A stretch of 64,000 nucleotides of DNA from Adiantum capillus-veneris (lineage: Eukaryota; Streptophyta; Polypodiopsida; Polypodiales; Pteridaceae), in contig CM043958.1 of the NCBI GenBank assembly GCA_014529385.2, positions 77,732,169 to 77,796,168 on the forward strand, in the 5' to 3' direction. Positions within the stretch are counted from its first letter, which is position 1. Every line of letters begins with the position of its first letter. A program made the position numbers and the translations under genes. Below, piece by piece: positions 12,847-23,639 of this stretch. Under the pieces are notes generated by a model, which worked only from the letters and a program-made list of their open reading frames with translations, was not told the DNA's origin and did no database searches.

Positions 12847-14440
12847 GATGTAGATTCCGTCCTCGGAAGCTATTGAGTTGAAGCTCGTTCGTCGAGGTGG
12901 AAGAGCATTTGAGATGAATGTCCTTAGCCTTCTTCAGTCGCTGCAAAATCAAACAACATTGGCACAATAATTGCATTCTCATAAGCGATTAAAAAGCATA
13001 TGCAGCTTTAGGCAGACAAATTGATTGGTAACAGAATTTTAAACAATTTGTCAGCAATAAACATTAAATTGCAATATAATCAAATGCATAAACAGATGTA
13101 AAGGTAAAAAATTAAACAAGTCTGGGGTCGCTAATTTAATGGTCGAAAGGCACTAAAGATCGATTATTAATACCATGGGTAAGCTTCTTAATTTTCTCTG
13201 GTCAATTAAGTTGTTTAATCACGAGAGCCAAGTATTTCATGTTCGAGGGCTGACTAGAGGCTATACCTAGAAGACCTTGTAGTTAAGCTACGATAAAAGG
13301 AATTTCTCATGAAATCATCGCCTGACTGATTATCTTTTCTTTGACCCCCCAAAGTCTTTTCACAGTGATTCAATTTTGATGTGTGTGCTTATTTTGGATG
13401 CCTTGGGTTTTTTGCTTTTCAAGGAAAAGCACCCACATTGGGAACCTCTAGGGCTCTAGTACCATAAGCGATACATGTGAGTGAAGTACCAAATCAAGCT
13501 TGGATTTCTCTTCCCGCTTAAGATTTTACATTATGGCACTTTGATTTTCTGTTTGTTCATTTTCAGCCTTTTAATTTTGTAACTTTGGGGGGTCATATAA
13601 CATTGTTACCCTCCCCAGGCTCATCACACTAGTAAACTCCCTTTATAATACTTAAGCTAAAGGTCAATAGGGTCAAGCCCACTAAAAATCCCTAGTACAT
13701 TTTACACAATGCTACCTAAATCGGATTAAGAACCTAAGTAACCATTGATTATTAGGAAGGCATTCCCCATGGTATTAAGAGAAGATTTCTAACACCTAGC
13801 TTGGTCAAACTAGCTTAGTCGGACTGCTTGATTTTTAAACCTAGACAAGTGATTATGACAAAAATTACATTGAAGTTAACGTTTGGTACTAAGAAAATGC
13901 ACTGAATATTATGCTACCAATCACAATTAAAGCAGACAAACATAGATGAAAAAAAGATAAGGGGCCATGCTAATGGACAAGAAACACCTGTTTGTGCTGA
14001 TGGTCATGCTTGATTTGAAGTGTGAACGAGAGAAAGATCCCATGAAGGTCCAAATCCTAACCACAGCAACACGTTCCTAGGAAACACAAAATACCTCTAG
14101 GAGGCACATCAGTGGGAAGAAATAACTTTGTTGATCACTCAACTCTAAAACAGAAACACTCCTATCGTACTAATTCTACCTACCCTCCATCACTCGAGTG
14201 ATGAGGATCAAAGGTGTTTTATGGCATAGGTTTTTGTTTCAGTGTATCCGATGCGAATGTGTAGGTTTGAGTCAATGTTTTGACTTTTATTGTGCATACT
14301 CATTTTCTAATTGCTCTTGCTCTTTATTTTTATTTTTTTTGTGAGTATAAGGCTATATATACACATTCCCTAAGATTGGGATATTGAGAGGTCAGGGAGG
14401 AAGGTTGAGAGGGGAGTGAGTGAATGATGACTGTCAACAA
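12847..14440 (-). other. Long non-coding 3' interior of the nested element
   Basis: About 1.6 kb between the last ORF and the polypurine tract holds no domain. It contains a 14-bp perfect inverted repeat, TGACCCCCCAAAGT at 13342-13355 and its complement at 13582-13595. This is possibly a small foldback element, though no flanking duplication is visible. Confidence 0.5.
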
Positions 14441-14444
14441 ACAC

Positions 14445-14457
14445 TCCCCCCTTCCTT
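14445..14457 (-). other. Second purine tract, 1.6 kb inside the element
   Basis: On the minus strand AAGGAAGGGGGGA, followed by GTGTTTGTTGACAG, lies about 140 bp after the WVPK tail stop. It closely resembles element A's polypurine tract (AGGAAGGGGGGAGGAA), which occupies the same place relative to the same kind of ORF. It may be an internal second primer or a fossil of an earlier LTR boundary. Confidence 0.4.
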
Positions 14458-14596
14458 GGGTAGATCATACCTTTTGAAATGAGCTTGTCACCCTTTGAAA
14501 CCAATTGTTCCAGTTGATAATAGGTGAGGATTTTTGCCAGTAGTTTTCTATTACCTTAGGTGCCTCATCGCGTTGCAAGGGTGGTAAGGTACTCTC

Positions 14597-15259
14597 CTAG
14601 GATTGAACTTGAAGTGGTTCATCAGGTGATTCTTGAATGCTGGGAGGTGTGGATTCCTTTGTAGCTTTATGGAGGTCCACTATTGTAGGTGGAGGATGTG
14701 GAGAAGCTTTTATCTTTATGGATGCATTACATGAGGAGCTAGAAGCTTCATGGGACTCCCCCCTTCCTGAGCTAGGTGGAACAAATTGTTCTTTCTTTGG
14801 TACCCAAACTAGCTTTGGAGCGGGTGTGTAGTATTCTCTGATTTTTTTCTTTCCGTGATCGTTGATTCGTTTTGGAGCTACGGGGTTGGGCTCACATGGG
14901 TCAGGTGACAAGTAAGAACACAATCTACGTTTTGGCACCCAGATTTGATCATTTCCTTGAAAGTAGCCTTGGGCTTCCAATAGTCGTTTAGGAATCCATC
15001 GCAACATTTTTTTACTTTTCTTGGAGCGAGTGGGACATTTCTTACAAGGCTTCTGTTTTTTAGCACTAGCTATGGTCGCTAAAGAAGCTTTAGGGACCCA
15101 CTTGTATGTTTTCTTTGTTATATTAGGATGAGTCTTGTCAGAAGCTATATGCATTGCTTGTAGCATATTTAAGGGCATGGGCATTTCATCCCCCTCATGT
15201 GTTACCCAGGTCATCCCCCTGTTTCCCAAGTGTCTATGGTTGCTGCTAGGTGGACCCAA
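14597..15259 (-). pseudogene. Basic tail with four WVPK motifs
   Basis: This 220-codon segment continues the polyprotein after a frameshift near 15215. It is rich in Lys/Arg and Pro and carries four spaced copies of a xW(V/I)PKxxx motif: KWVPKASL, RWIPKRLL, IWVPKRRL and VWVPKKEQ. Between the first two is a Cys/Lys-rich patch (KPCKKCPTRSKK). The motif also occurs in element A after its protease, so it is a shared feature of this lineage rather than chance. The role is unknown; nucleic-acid binding or protein docking are the obvious guesses. I found no integrase or RT motif after it. Confidence 0.65.
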
Positions 15260-16530
15260 TCCACATTGTCCGACTCAGTCATCCCAGGTAGTACATCCAT
15301 ATAAGGAGAAGCTTCCCCAACATCAGTGTCCGCTTTACACGTGTAACAATACTGCAATGGGGCCGAGTGAACTGTGGTGTCAGATCTATGATCAATTATG
15401 AACATGTTTCCTAGAGGATGTGCTCGACCTGTCACAAGATCCACTCGAATGACAGAATCTTGGAACTGCAAGTAGACATGGTTTTTAGACCAGTCATGCA
15501 CCATTTTTGCTTCCCTCATGAAAGGACGTCCTAAGATCATCTCCGATGCCATAGTGTGTTTGGAGAAATCCATAACAATAAAGGTAATCCTTATTTTATG
15601 TCCAAAGACCTTGAACTTGAGATCTTCTAGCATCCCAATAGGTTTAACAATAGACCCCTTGGCCATCTTCACTACTATTGTTGTGGTCGCAAGGTGAGGT
15701 CTTCCCATAGTTTCCCAGCAGTTTTTAGTCACAATGCTAACCCCAGCGCCACCATCAAGGATTCCCGTCACAGTTAATCCCTTAGTAGTGATTGGTATGG
15801 TCGCATTGGATTCATCACCCTCAAAGTATTGTCCCAACTTGTTAACAGGTATTTCTATAACAAGTTTCTCATCTAGGTTGGGTTGTGGATCTAAGTGTTC
15901 CTCCTCTATTGGCATATCCCCAACTCCATCCATCTGTGCAAATTGTGGTAGCCCAAACTTTAGTTCTCCATTGAGGAAGGCTCGAAGAGCTGAGACTAGC
16001 TCATGGTCTTTATATAGTTTGGACATGATGGTGGTTCTAACTTGTGAAGACATGAAATCCATCAATTTGGCAATGTTTAACGGCAGCTTTTGGACTTCAG
16101 TCCCTTGACGTGGGGAAGATGGGATCTCCATTTCTTCGATAAGATCAGGTAGTCCCTCTGTAAACATTCTTTCCATCAAGAAGTGAGTACGCCCACTTTC
16201 CCATGACTTTAAGTCACTTTCTTCTTGGATGACACTAGGTATGTCCAAGGGTCTATGGACTTGGTGAGGTTGTTTTTGCGTAGGGAACATGGTGTCTGTA
16301 ATCTGGATCTTCCTAGGTGCTGGTTCTAGATCCCTTTGGGTATCTTCTACCAAACTCCTTAATTGCTTGACTCGCTCAATCTCCTCTGTAGGGTTTGGGT
16401 AAGTTCCTATCTTCTTTTTGGATCCTGGCCATTGTTGCTCATGAAGATCTTCCTTGTTGGTTTCTATGTTAGTGGTCGTTTTGGTCTCCATGGTTTCACC
16501 TGAATCAGAATCTTCTTCAGCATCGTTCAT
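15211..16530 (-). pseudogene. Retropepsin domain of the nested element
   Basis: This 439-codon open segment is acidic at its N-terminus. Around codons 245-350 it carries a retroviral-type aspartic protease fold. The catalytic loop reads GILDGGAGVSIV, so the usual D-S/T-G-A is D-G-G-A, and the second block is EMILGRPFM. The catalytic Asp is kept; Gly in place of Ser/Thr at the next position is atypical and could lower activity. It is in the same frame as gag and the zinc knuckles, separated from them only by stop codons (near 16629 and 16693), which points to an original gag-pro fusion. Frame is lost at its 3' end, near 15215. Confidence 0.75.
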
Positions 16531-16692
16531 ATATACGGGGTCGTCACCAGTCCCTATGTTGGTCTTTGAACTGGGGTCTGACTTCGCTGCTTTTGGCGAT
16601 CTCTTTCTTCGTGTTTTCTTCTTTTTCTAAGATTGGGCAATTGATGCCGTGTCTCTTTCGTCAAGAATATAATTTTGTTTTTGGAGCATCGA

Positions 16693-17700
16693 TCATGTGA
16701 GTACGTTTACTAGTACCACGGGTGTACTTGGTGATGGCTCCTCGGTAACTTCAATCAAGTTTAATGGCGTGATCTTCGGTGCATTTGGATTGTTTGGACA
16801 TTGGGCAATCAAATGATTTATGCCACATCGATTACACATGAGTATCGGCATTGTAGACGTGATCGCTTGATTGGCTTGCATTAGTGTGGCGCTCTTTTGT
16901 AGCCTAATAGGACACTCGGCTACACGATGTGGACCTCCACACTCATAGCATTGAAGAGGTGGTCTCTTAGCAGTGTAATTGATATTTTGGCCTCTTGCCG
17001 CAAGAGCAGCTACTTGATATACAGGTTTGACTTGTCCCCAATAGTCCTTCATGTAGTATTGTGGACTTTCTTCAAGCACATCCATCCCATAGGCGATATT
17101 AGGATCTATATCTTCCTCACAGCCTTCCAAACAAGAAATAGATTACTCACAACCCACTTGATTCACAGAAGTGATTCTCGGATGTGGTGGTTGCGGTCCT
17201 AGCACTGGAGGTGGTAAGGGTGTTGTTTGAACAACATTTTGGGCCCTAGGGACCATGTGTTGTGCTGTTTGTTCAAGGGGTGGGGCCGGCATCAATGTAG
17301 GCACTCGAGGTGTGTCTATCCATGCTAAGGTTGGTCTATTGGCCATCGTGCGCTTAAATACTATGCAATCCTTAGCTTGATGACCATACCTTCCACATGC
17401 ATTGCAGTTCCCATTTAATTTTACTCTAAAAGTAGGGCATTCACTGGTACTATGCGGTCCATAGCATACTGAGCACCATTGCTGCTCCCTTCTTGGATAC
17501 ATATGATTGTTTTGCGGAGCACGATTGTCTCTAAGACTCTCTTGAATAGCCTTGGTGAGATCTACTAAAGTCATCTCAGATATCTTTGGCTCCTTAGCAA
17601 TAGGCTTTAGGGTCATTGGCTGATGCCCTGATGCTTGTGAGCTAATAGATTTAGACTCAACAAACACTCTTTCTCCTTGAATCATTAAATTATCCTCCAA
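16693..17700 (-). pseudogene. Gag zinc-knuckle region (four knuckles)
   Basis: Two open segments in one frame (17700-17143 and 17130-16693), separated by a single TAA, encode four zinc knuckles. One is canonical CX2CX4HX4C (CNACGRYGHQAKDC). Three have one residue fewer between the second Cys and the His, CX2CX3HX4C (CSVCYGPHSTSEC, CYECGGPHRVAEC, CNRCGINHLIAQC). They follow the gag core and would bind packaged RNA. The short spacing occurs three times, so it is a lineage trait and not a chance deletion. Confidence 0.75.
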
Positions 17701-17750
17701 TTGGATCGCATTGGTGGTGACTGCTTCCCAAGTGGTGATACCTCTAATGA

Positions 17751-19820
17751 CTAGGCATTGTAGATATCCTCATGTCGTAATCCCCTAATGAATCTATCAA
17801 GCAATTGGTTATTGTTGAAGCGCTCATTTGGATTACAACGAGAATTCAAATGCTTCAAGCGACTTATAAAGTCTCTCACCGACTCTCCTTCCTCTCGTTG
17901 GGCTTTCTGGAGCTGAGAGGCTACACCCCAAAGCACTCCCTCTCGTATGTATTCTTTCAAGAACAGTCTCCTAAGAGTAGGGTAAATCGTTTTTTCTTCC
18001 ACCCTTAGGGTTCTATACCAATCCCTAGCCTTTCCACTTAAGGTTAAGCTTAAAGCATTACTCTTATGCAGGTCATTGTGTTCTCCTAGATAATCGCATA
18101 TTTGTTCAAACACTTCGATATGCTTTCTCACATCCCCGTCTCCACTAAATTTTTGTGTGAGCTTGGCTATTTGTACTGCCTTACTTCTAGGCTCTCTATC
18201 AGGCGTGTTACGCATATTCTCAGCAATAGATCGACCAATAGCTTGAGCAAATGTTGCCAAGTCACCTAAGTGAGCAGGCACCGTGGTTGAAGGTGCTCCA
18301 GAGACTACATGTGGAGTAGGTATTGGCATTGGGCTTGGCGCATAGGAAGCCCTTGGATTCCACGTTGGGTACGATGTTGTGCCATATGGTGGTCCATAGT
18401 TCATATGGGTGGCCCTACTCATAGCAGACGTCGGATGTGACATGCTAATGCTAGCCGGTATAGTCCCATGGAAATAAGAACTTGTGTATTGTGGTTGTGG
18501 AGCATAGGTAGTTGAAACAATGGGAGGGGTAGGGACTACATGAGTGTGATGACCCATAGGTGCATACGATTGGTACACACTTGTAGGTATTGTTGCAGGC
18601 ATTGAGCTACCATGTAGCGGTGCTTTACTAACAAATGAGGTCCACGGCGTGTTTCTCGGCATGCCCATCATTGGCGTAGGCATAGTAGCCGTGGTGTCAT
18701 CAAGGGAAAGATGAGCTAGACTTGGAAAGGTGAAGCTATCACTTGTGGGCTCAGATTGCACTGAGACCCCTAGAGAAACAACATATGGAGGATCCATTGG
18801 ACTTACCAAGGGAGTCTCCATTTACGATAAGGTCGTTTGTTTAGCCTTTCTCGTATCCAAGAATCTCATGAGACCCGTTGAAGGCATGTCGATCCCCTTG
18901 TTCTGTCTCTCTAACTCGATAACCCTATGGATGACCTCACAAACTCTTTGCTGTTGATCCTCCACACTAGTAGCACCCATTGTGGATTGTAGGACATTTA
19001 ACCAACCCACGTGATAGGTGTGACCTGTGTATAGGTCAGTCAAAGTCTCTGTTTGTAATTTGTACTCCCAGTTCTCATTTACGAACACTCCATCTAGGAT
19101 TGAGGTGCTAGGGGTGTCCTTTGAGCTAGATGCAATGTTGCTTTCTAGGGGTTGGCCCTTAGCGGTTGCTAAATTAGGAGCACTTGATTGCTCTCTTAGC
19201 AAGGATATTGACATAGGAGCTTTCGCTTTTAACTCTCTTCGTTGCTCCCCCTTGCGTAAGCTCTCGACTTCCTTTTCCCTCGCTGCAAGGATATATCGCT
19301 CAACCTTTTGCACTTCGGCAAGGCTTCTACCATCGGGTAATATGACCTCGGAGGGAAATAACTCTGAAGATTCAGGAGGTGCTGTGAATGAAGTATTCAC
19401 GTGCACATTCTCTAACGGTATAGGGTCTACGTTTGTCACGAAAGGAGAATTTACTTCCATACCCCCCTCATTTACATCATTAGCTCCATGTTCGGAGCGA
19501 GTGGCTCTACTAAAGGTTTCCTTCAGGCGGCTAAGCACGCTCGGCCTGGACCGAGGACCCATGGCATGCATGTCTTGGCTCCAGCTATCGAGATTAGGCA
19601 TTGGGAAACCCTCCATGACGTCGTAGTCAGAGGAAGAGTCACTAGCCGCTATGTTCGGGTCTTGGTTTGTACTACCTTGGGTCCCCGCCGAGGGCCCAGA
19701 ACCTAAAGTAGGTGGATATTGAGAACTCGCGTAAGTCGAAATTCTCTCTAGCTGCTCCGTCTCTAGCACACGACCAGAGCGCAGATGCATGTGCCTTTGG
19801 CACCCTACAAACGTCGGCAA
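17751..19820 (-). pseudogene. Gag polyprotein of the nested element
   Basis: A 332-codon N-terminal segment starts at 19820 and ends in TAA at 18822-18824. Directly after it, in the same frame, an ATG opens a 356-codon segment. The N-terminus contains LRSGRV, a motif often seen at the start of Ty3-type gag proteins. The second segment has a Pro/Thr/Tyr-rich stretch and then the Retrotrans_gag core: QKFSGDGDV, LTLSGKARDWYRTL, EGESVRDFISRLKHL and LLDRFIRGLRHEDIYN. A TAG at 17751-17753 ends it, but the frame continues without shift into the zinc knuckles. The stops could be inactivating mutations or, for the TAA/ATG junction, a two-ORF arrangement; I favour mutations. Confidence 0.8.
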
Positions 19821-20141
19821 ATAACCTCGAAGGTTAACCGCTTACCTTTTTTAAGCGTCCGTTTTCCCTCGTGTTTTTTACGTGTTTTAATGTTTTTTAA
19901 TGTTTGATTTTTTTGATTAAAGTGTGTGATAGCTCGAAATGAGCATATCACTTAGAGGGTCGTTGTGTGCTTTACAGCACAATTTTCAGGCATCCGACGT
20001 TCCGTTGGTCCTCAAAAAAATCAATTTTTAGCTACGTGTGAAGCTAAAATTCGTTTTTTTTTTTAAAGGTGACTGAGGCCTAGGCCTGAGCATGAGCTTG
20101 GGCTTGGGTCTAGGAGATATTCCCAATCACGGTCCTACCTT

Positions 20142-20178
<37 letters not shown>

Positions 20179-20565
20179 AAGGATAAGGTCGTCGCGGCCT
20201 GCGCGAGAGCACATACACACTCTATCTACCTACTTCTAACTAATACACCTACTGTTACACACTAACACACTCTATTAACTCTCACTAATCTACTTCCTAC
20301 TTGGTGTACACAGAAAACTAACTACCTTAATACACAGAGAACAAACGCAGTACCTTTGAAATCTCCATTAACAAAGAAAACTAACAACCTTAATACACAG
20401 AGAATAAACACAGTACCTTTGAAAAATCCATTAATAAAAAAAACACACAGTATAACACCAAATCTCTCTTCTCAACACACACACACACTCCTTCCTTACC
20501 TTTCCTACAATAGAAATTGCACCACGGAGAAGCACAGAGTGCTACTCGAGCTTAATGTACGGCAT
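19821..20565 (-). other. 5' leader of the nested element
   Basis: About 745 bp between primer site and gag. It contains a TA run at 20148-20172 and a near-exact tandem duplication at about 20314-20445 (AACTACCTTAATACACAGAGAA and following). No ORF is convincing. Packaging signals would be expected here but cannot be identified by eye. Confidence 0.5.
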
Positions 20566-20583
20566 TCCCCGGCAACGGCACCA
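20566..20583 (-). promoter_or_regulatory. Primer binding site, tRNA-Asp type
   Basis: On the minus strand the 5' LTR is followed after four bases by TGGTGCCGTTGCCGGGGA. This is complementary to the 3' end of a plant tRNA-Asp (recalled sequence ending CCCCGGCAACGGCGCCA) with one mismatch. The position is right for minus-strand priming. Confidence 0.75.
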
Positions 20584-20587
20584 AAAA

Positions 20588-20828
20588 TGTTCGCGTATGT
20601 CGCACATGTCAATGCAAGGAACATGCCGATACACCGTGTGCGAGCCACAAATGGCTCCAAGCACACAACAAGCCTAAACTAGTAAGCTCAAAGAAGGAAA
20701 TGGTGTGTCACTCACCGCTCTACGCTTGCTTCGTGGAGGATTCCTCGCCGCAAAGAAGAAGGAGCCGCTGCTTCGCCGCGCTCAACCGCTTCGCCGCCAC
20801 CATGCCGTCGTCGCAATGCTTGATCGCA

Positions 20829-20863
<35 letters not shown>

Positions 20864-21211
20864 GCATACACACACACACACACAAGGAAATGAAGAAGGA
20901 GAAGATGGAGATGGAGATGGAGATGAAGCAAGAGCACTCTTCTATTGCAAAAATGAGAGAATGAGTGAATTTTAGGTTTAGTTGACTTTTATATGAGCTC
21001 GCCCCATTCACACTTGGGCACCCATGCTTAGCCAACTAATCCCTTGAATGTTCCAGTTAGAGTGCGCCTCTCATCGCGATCACTCTTACCCTTTTCCTAT
21101 TGGACCGACAAGCCCGGTACCTGACTCTACCAAATAAATAACAAAATGTCCGCCGTAGGTTAGAACGTCCGTTGTAGGTGATAGGGCGTCCGTGAGCCGT
21201 GAGGGTTAACA
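20588..21211 (-). repeat. 5' LTR of the nested gag-protease element
   Basis: This 624-bp LTR has the same TG...CA termini as 12194-12833. In minus orientation it would carry the element's promoter. It is adjacent to the primer site on one side and the ATGGA target copy on the other. Confidence 0.92.
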
Positions 21212-21216
21212 ATGGA
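21212..21216. other. Target site duplication ATGGA, right copy
   Basis: This is the exact partner of 12189-12193. Collapsing the two copies restores an uninterrupted reading frame on the minus strand between element A's integrase end and its protease linker. Confidence 0.92.
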
Positions 21217-23160
21217 TTTGTTGGAGCATATTTGGGGTTAGTGGTAGATGAAATCTTTTTAGGCGGCAACCACTTATTCAGTTAGGCATTTCCTCCCCAT
21301 CCAATGTAGCAATCTTGATGGCCCCACTTGGTGATAAGTCTTTAATCACAAAGGGGCCCGTCCCTCGCTTTTTAGATTTCTTTGCATGCTGTTTTACCAA
21401 GACATAATGTCGTGTTTTGAATTTTTTGGAGCGTAAATGCTTATAAAAATTTTATTTTTGCCGACATTTTTGAGCGTAGATAGAAGCTACTACTTTCAAG
21501 TGAAGCTCATCTAACTTTTCAAGGTCATCTATACGTGAGGACATTTCATGACCTATCCACTCTAGACATTTTGTTGCTCTTAGGGTTGGGATTAAGAATT
21601 CTATAGGCAGTATAATATTAAGTACAAACACCATGTTGTACGGTGTTGTGCCTATTGAGGTTTTGTAAGCAATTCTATACGCCCATAAAGTTGAATGTAG
21701 TTTTTGATCCCAATCCGTTCTAGACTCTGATACTATCTTAGTTAAGATTGTGCATGGAGTCTTATTTGTAGCTTCTGCTTGGCCATTAGCCTATGGGTGG
21801 TAGGGAGCTGACTTCTTATGAACTATCATGAAGTCTTCAAGAAGATTTTCAATAATCTCATTTATGAAATGTGTGCCTTGATCACTGACAATTTCTATAG
21901 GTAGACCATATCTAACAAAGACATTTCCATATAGAAATTGTGAAGTAGTCCTGGCATCAGCTTTTTGTGTAGCTTTTGCTTCTACCCATTTTGTGAGATA
22001 ATCTGTGGCTACAATGATGTATTGGGCATGTCTTTTGTAAGCAAGGGGTGATATTGGTTCTACAAAGTCTATTCCCCACTTTGCAAAGGCTCTGGCTCCC
22101 ATCATTGGCTGTAAGGACATCTCATCCTGTTTTATTGGTACGTTGGTTCGTTGACAAGACTCACATCGTTTTGTACTCGTTTGCGTCCATATGTAATGTT
22201 GGCCACCATATTCCCAATGTTAATACAATTTTTGATGTCTTTTCCCCTGATAAATGGCCCCCAATAATCCCTCCATGTGCTTGTTCCAGGATTGGAACGT
22301 ACATGTTCTCCGTTGCACACAACCTAAGCTGGTTATCCTTTTCCCTTTTATAAAGCTGATTTTCAATAAGAGTGAAATCACGAGCTTCTATTTCTATCGT
22401 TCTCTGTCATGCTTTGGTGATATTTAACGTCTGTCTTTCTAAGTAGTCAACAATGTATTGACTCCATTCTGGCGTAAGCGTTATCTGAAACAATGTGGCT
22501 TGTTCAATGGGTGGGCTTGATCTATATTTGATGCAACTAGTGACATATTTGTGAACATCAATGCGCATAGTCGGCCAACACACTCCTAATTGTTGCAGTC
22601 ATTGGAAAGTTTTTGTGGCTGAACAATGAAACATTAACGCCTGAATATGCGCTTCCAACAAATATGTTTCATATTCCTTAGGGTTTATGCACACTCTTAG
22701 AATGCCGTCGGAGCCTAAATTATATAAACATCCTCCAACCAACTGAAAGTTCTTAGCTTGGCAAATTGTTCATTGTTTAAGGTCTAGGTCTATTTTATTG
22801 AATTTCCCACTTTCTATGATAGTTCTATGATAGTAGCTTGACAATTTCTTGGGGTACCATTTCTATATTGAAGAGATATGCATCTGGTAGATCATCATCC
22901 ACTCCCTCTGGATCGTCTTTATTAGGTAATCGAGAGAGGTGGTCTGCTTGAAGATGCGTCTTCCCCTTCTTAACCACTACGATAAAGTCAAACTCCAACA
23001 ATATGATGAACCATCTTATGATTCGTCCCATGTTGCATGGTTTGTTGACAAGGTATAAAAGGTCTTGATGGTCTGTGAAAAACACAAACTTATTTTCAAG
23101 GAGGTAATGCCAAAATTTCTTAACGGCATAAATCATTCCAAGCCTTTTGGAATATTTATA
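21217..23160 (-). pseudogene. Element A RNase H and integrase (Ty3-type pol fragment)
   Basis: On the minus strand, from 23160 downward, come four parts. First is the end of RNase H with GMIYAVKKFWHYLL, FFTDHQDLLYLVNKP and HLQADHLSRLP. Second is an integrase zinc-binding region (HGGIIGGHLSG, WWPT, CESCQRTNVP). Third is the integrase core, with catalytic residues in WGIDFVEP (D), VSDQGTHF (D) and NGQAEATNK (E). Last is a C-terminal segment with GPFVIKDLSPSGAIKI and GCRLKRF, typical of Ty3-type elements without a chromodomain. A TAG interrupts the core before NGQAEA, and there are frameshifts in the zinc region, so it is inactive. Reverse transcriptase and gag are missing: homology ends abruptly at about 23160. 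The downstream end reads on in frame, past the nested insertion, into the protease at 11963. Confidence 0.85.
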
Positions 23161-23207
23161 GGCCTTATATCAAATGTGCCTATAAATTTCTCAACAACAT
23201 AGCTGCA

Positions 23208-23276
23208 TGTATGTGAATCAAGTATCATTTGTATGTGAATCAAGTATCATTTGTATGTGAACCAAGTATCATTTGG
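23208..23276. repeat. 23-bp tandem repeat, three copies
   Basis: Three consecutive copies of TGTATGTGAATCAAGTATCA plus TTT lie immediately next to the truncation point of element A. They are nearly identical, so the duplication is recent. Confidence 0.9.
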
Positions 23277-23279
23277 CTT

Positions 23280-23639
23280 AATCACCTGGAATTATTCTTT
23301 TCTGACTCCCTCTATTACTTCTAGTTCTAACTTTGGAAGAGGAAAAACTAAAAATTATACTAGTACAGGTAGAGCCAAAAAAATTCTTGTAAAACATCTT
23401 ATTGATATGTGATTCTAATATTTTTAGGTAATTACCAACTTGGCGGGCAAGAAGATTTTGAATAGAAAGAAGGAGATTCAAAACCAGATTTTTGTGCATG
23501 TCTCTTTGTTAACAAAATTGTAGAATTATATCCACCTAAATCCATTTTTATGAAAATCTTTCATTAAAATTTTGGTGATACTTAATTCAGTTATGTTTGG
23601 CTGGAAATACACATATCCACTAAAAAATTGTTTCTACAA
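23280..23639. other. Spacer, no gene recognised
   Basis: AT-rich sequence between element A and the RT-like relic. Short frames here carry no recognised motif; they might be upstream parts of the relic. Confidence 0.4.

Larger units (their letters stand above)
12194..21211 (-). mobile_element. Complete nested non-autonomous LTR retrotransposon (gag-protease only)
   Basis: Two LTRs (12194-12833 and 20588-21211) flank a minus-strand interior, with an identical 5-bp target duplication ATGGA at 12189-12193 and 21212-21216. A primer site follows the 5' LTR and a polypurine tract precedes the 3' LTR. The roughly 9.0-kb element encodes gag, zinc knuckles, a retropepsin and a basic WVPK-repeat tail, but I find no reverse transcriptase, RNase H or integrase. 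This matches the class of gag-carrying non-autonomous LTR elements (TR-GAG-like), which need another element's pol. It landed inside Ty3 element A. Confidence 0.9.
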
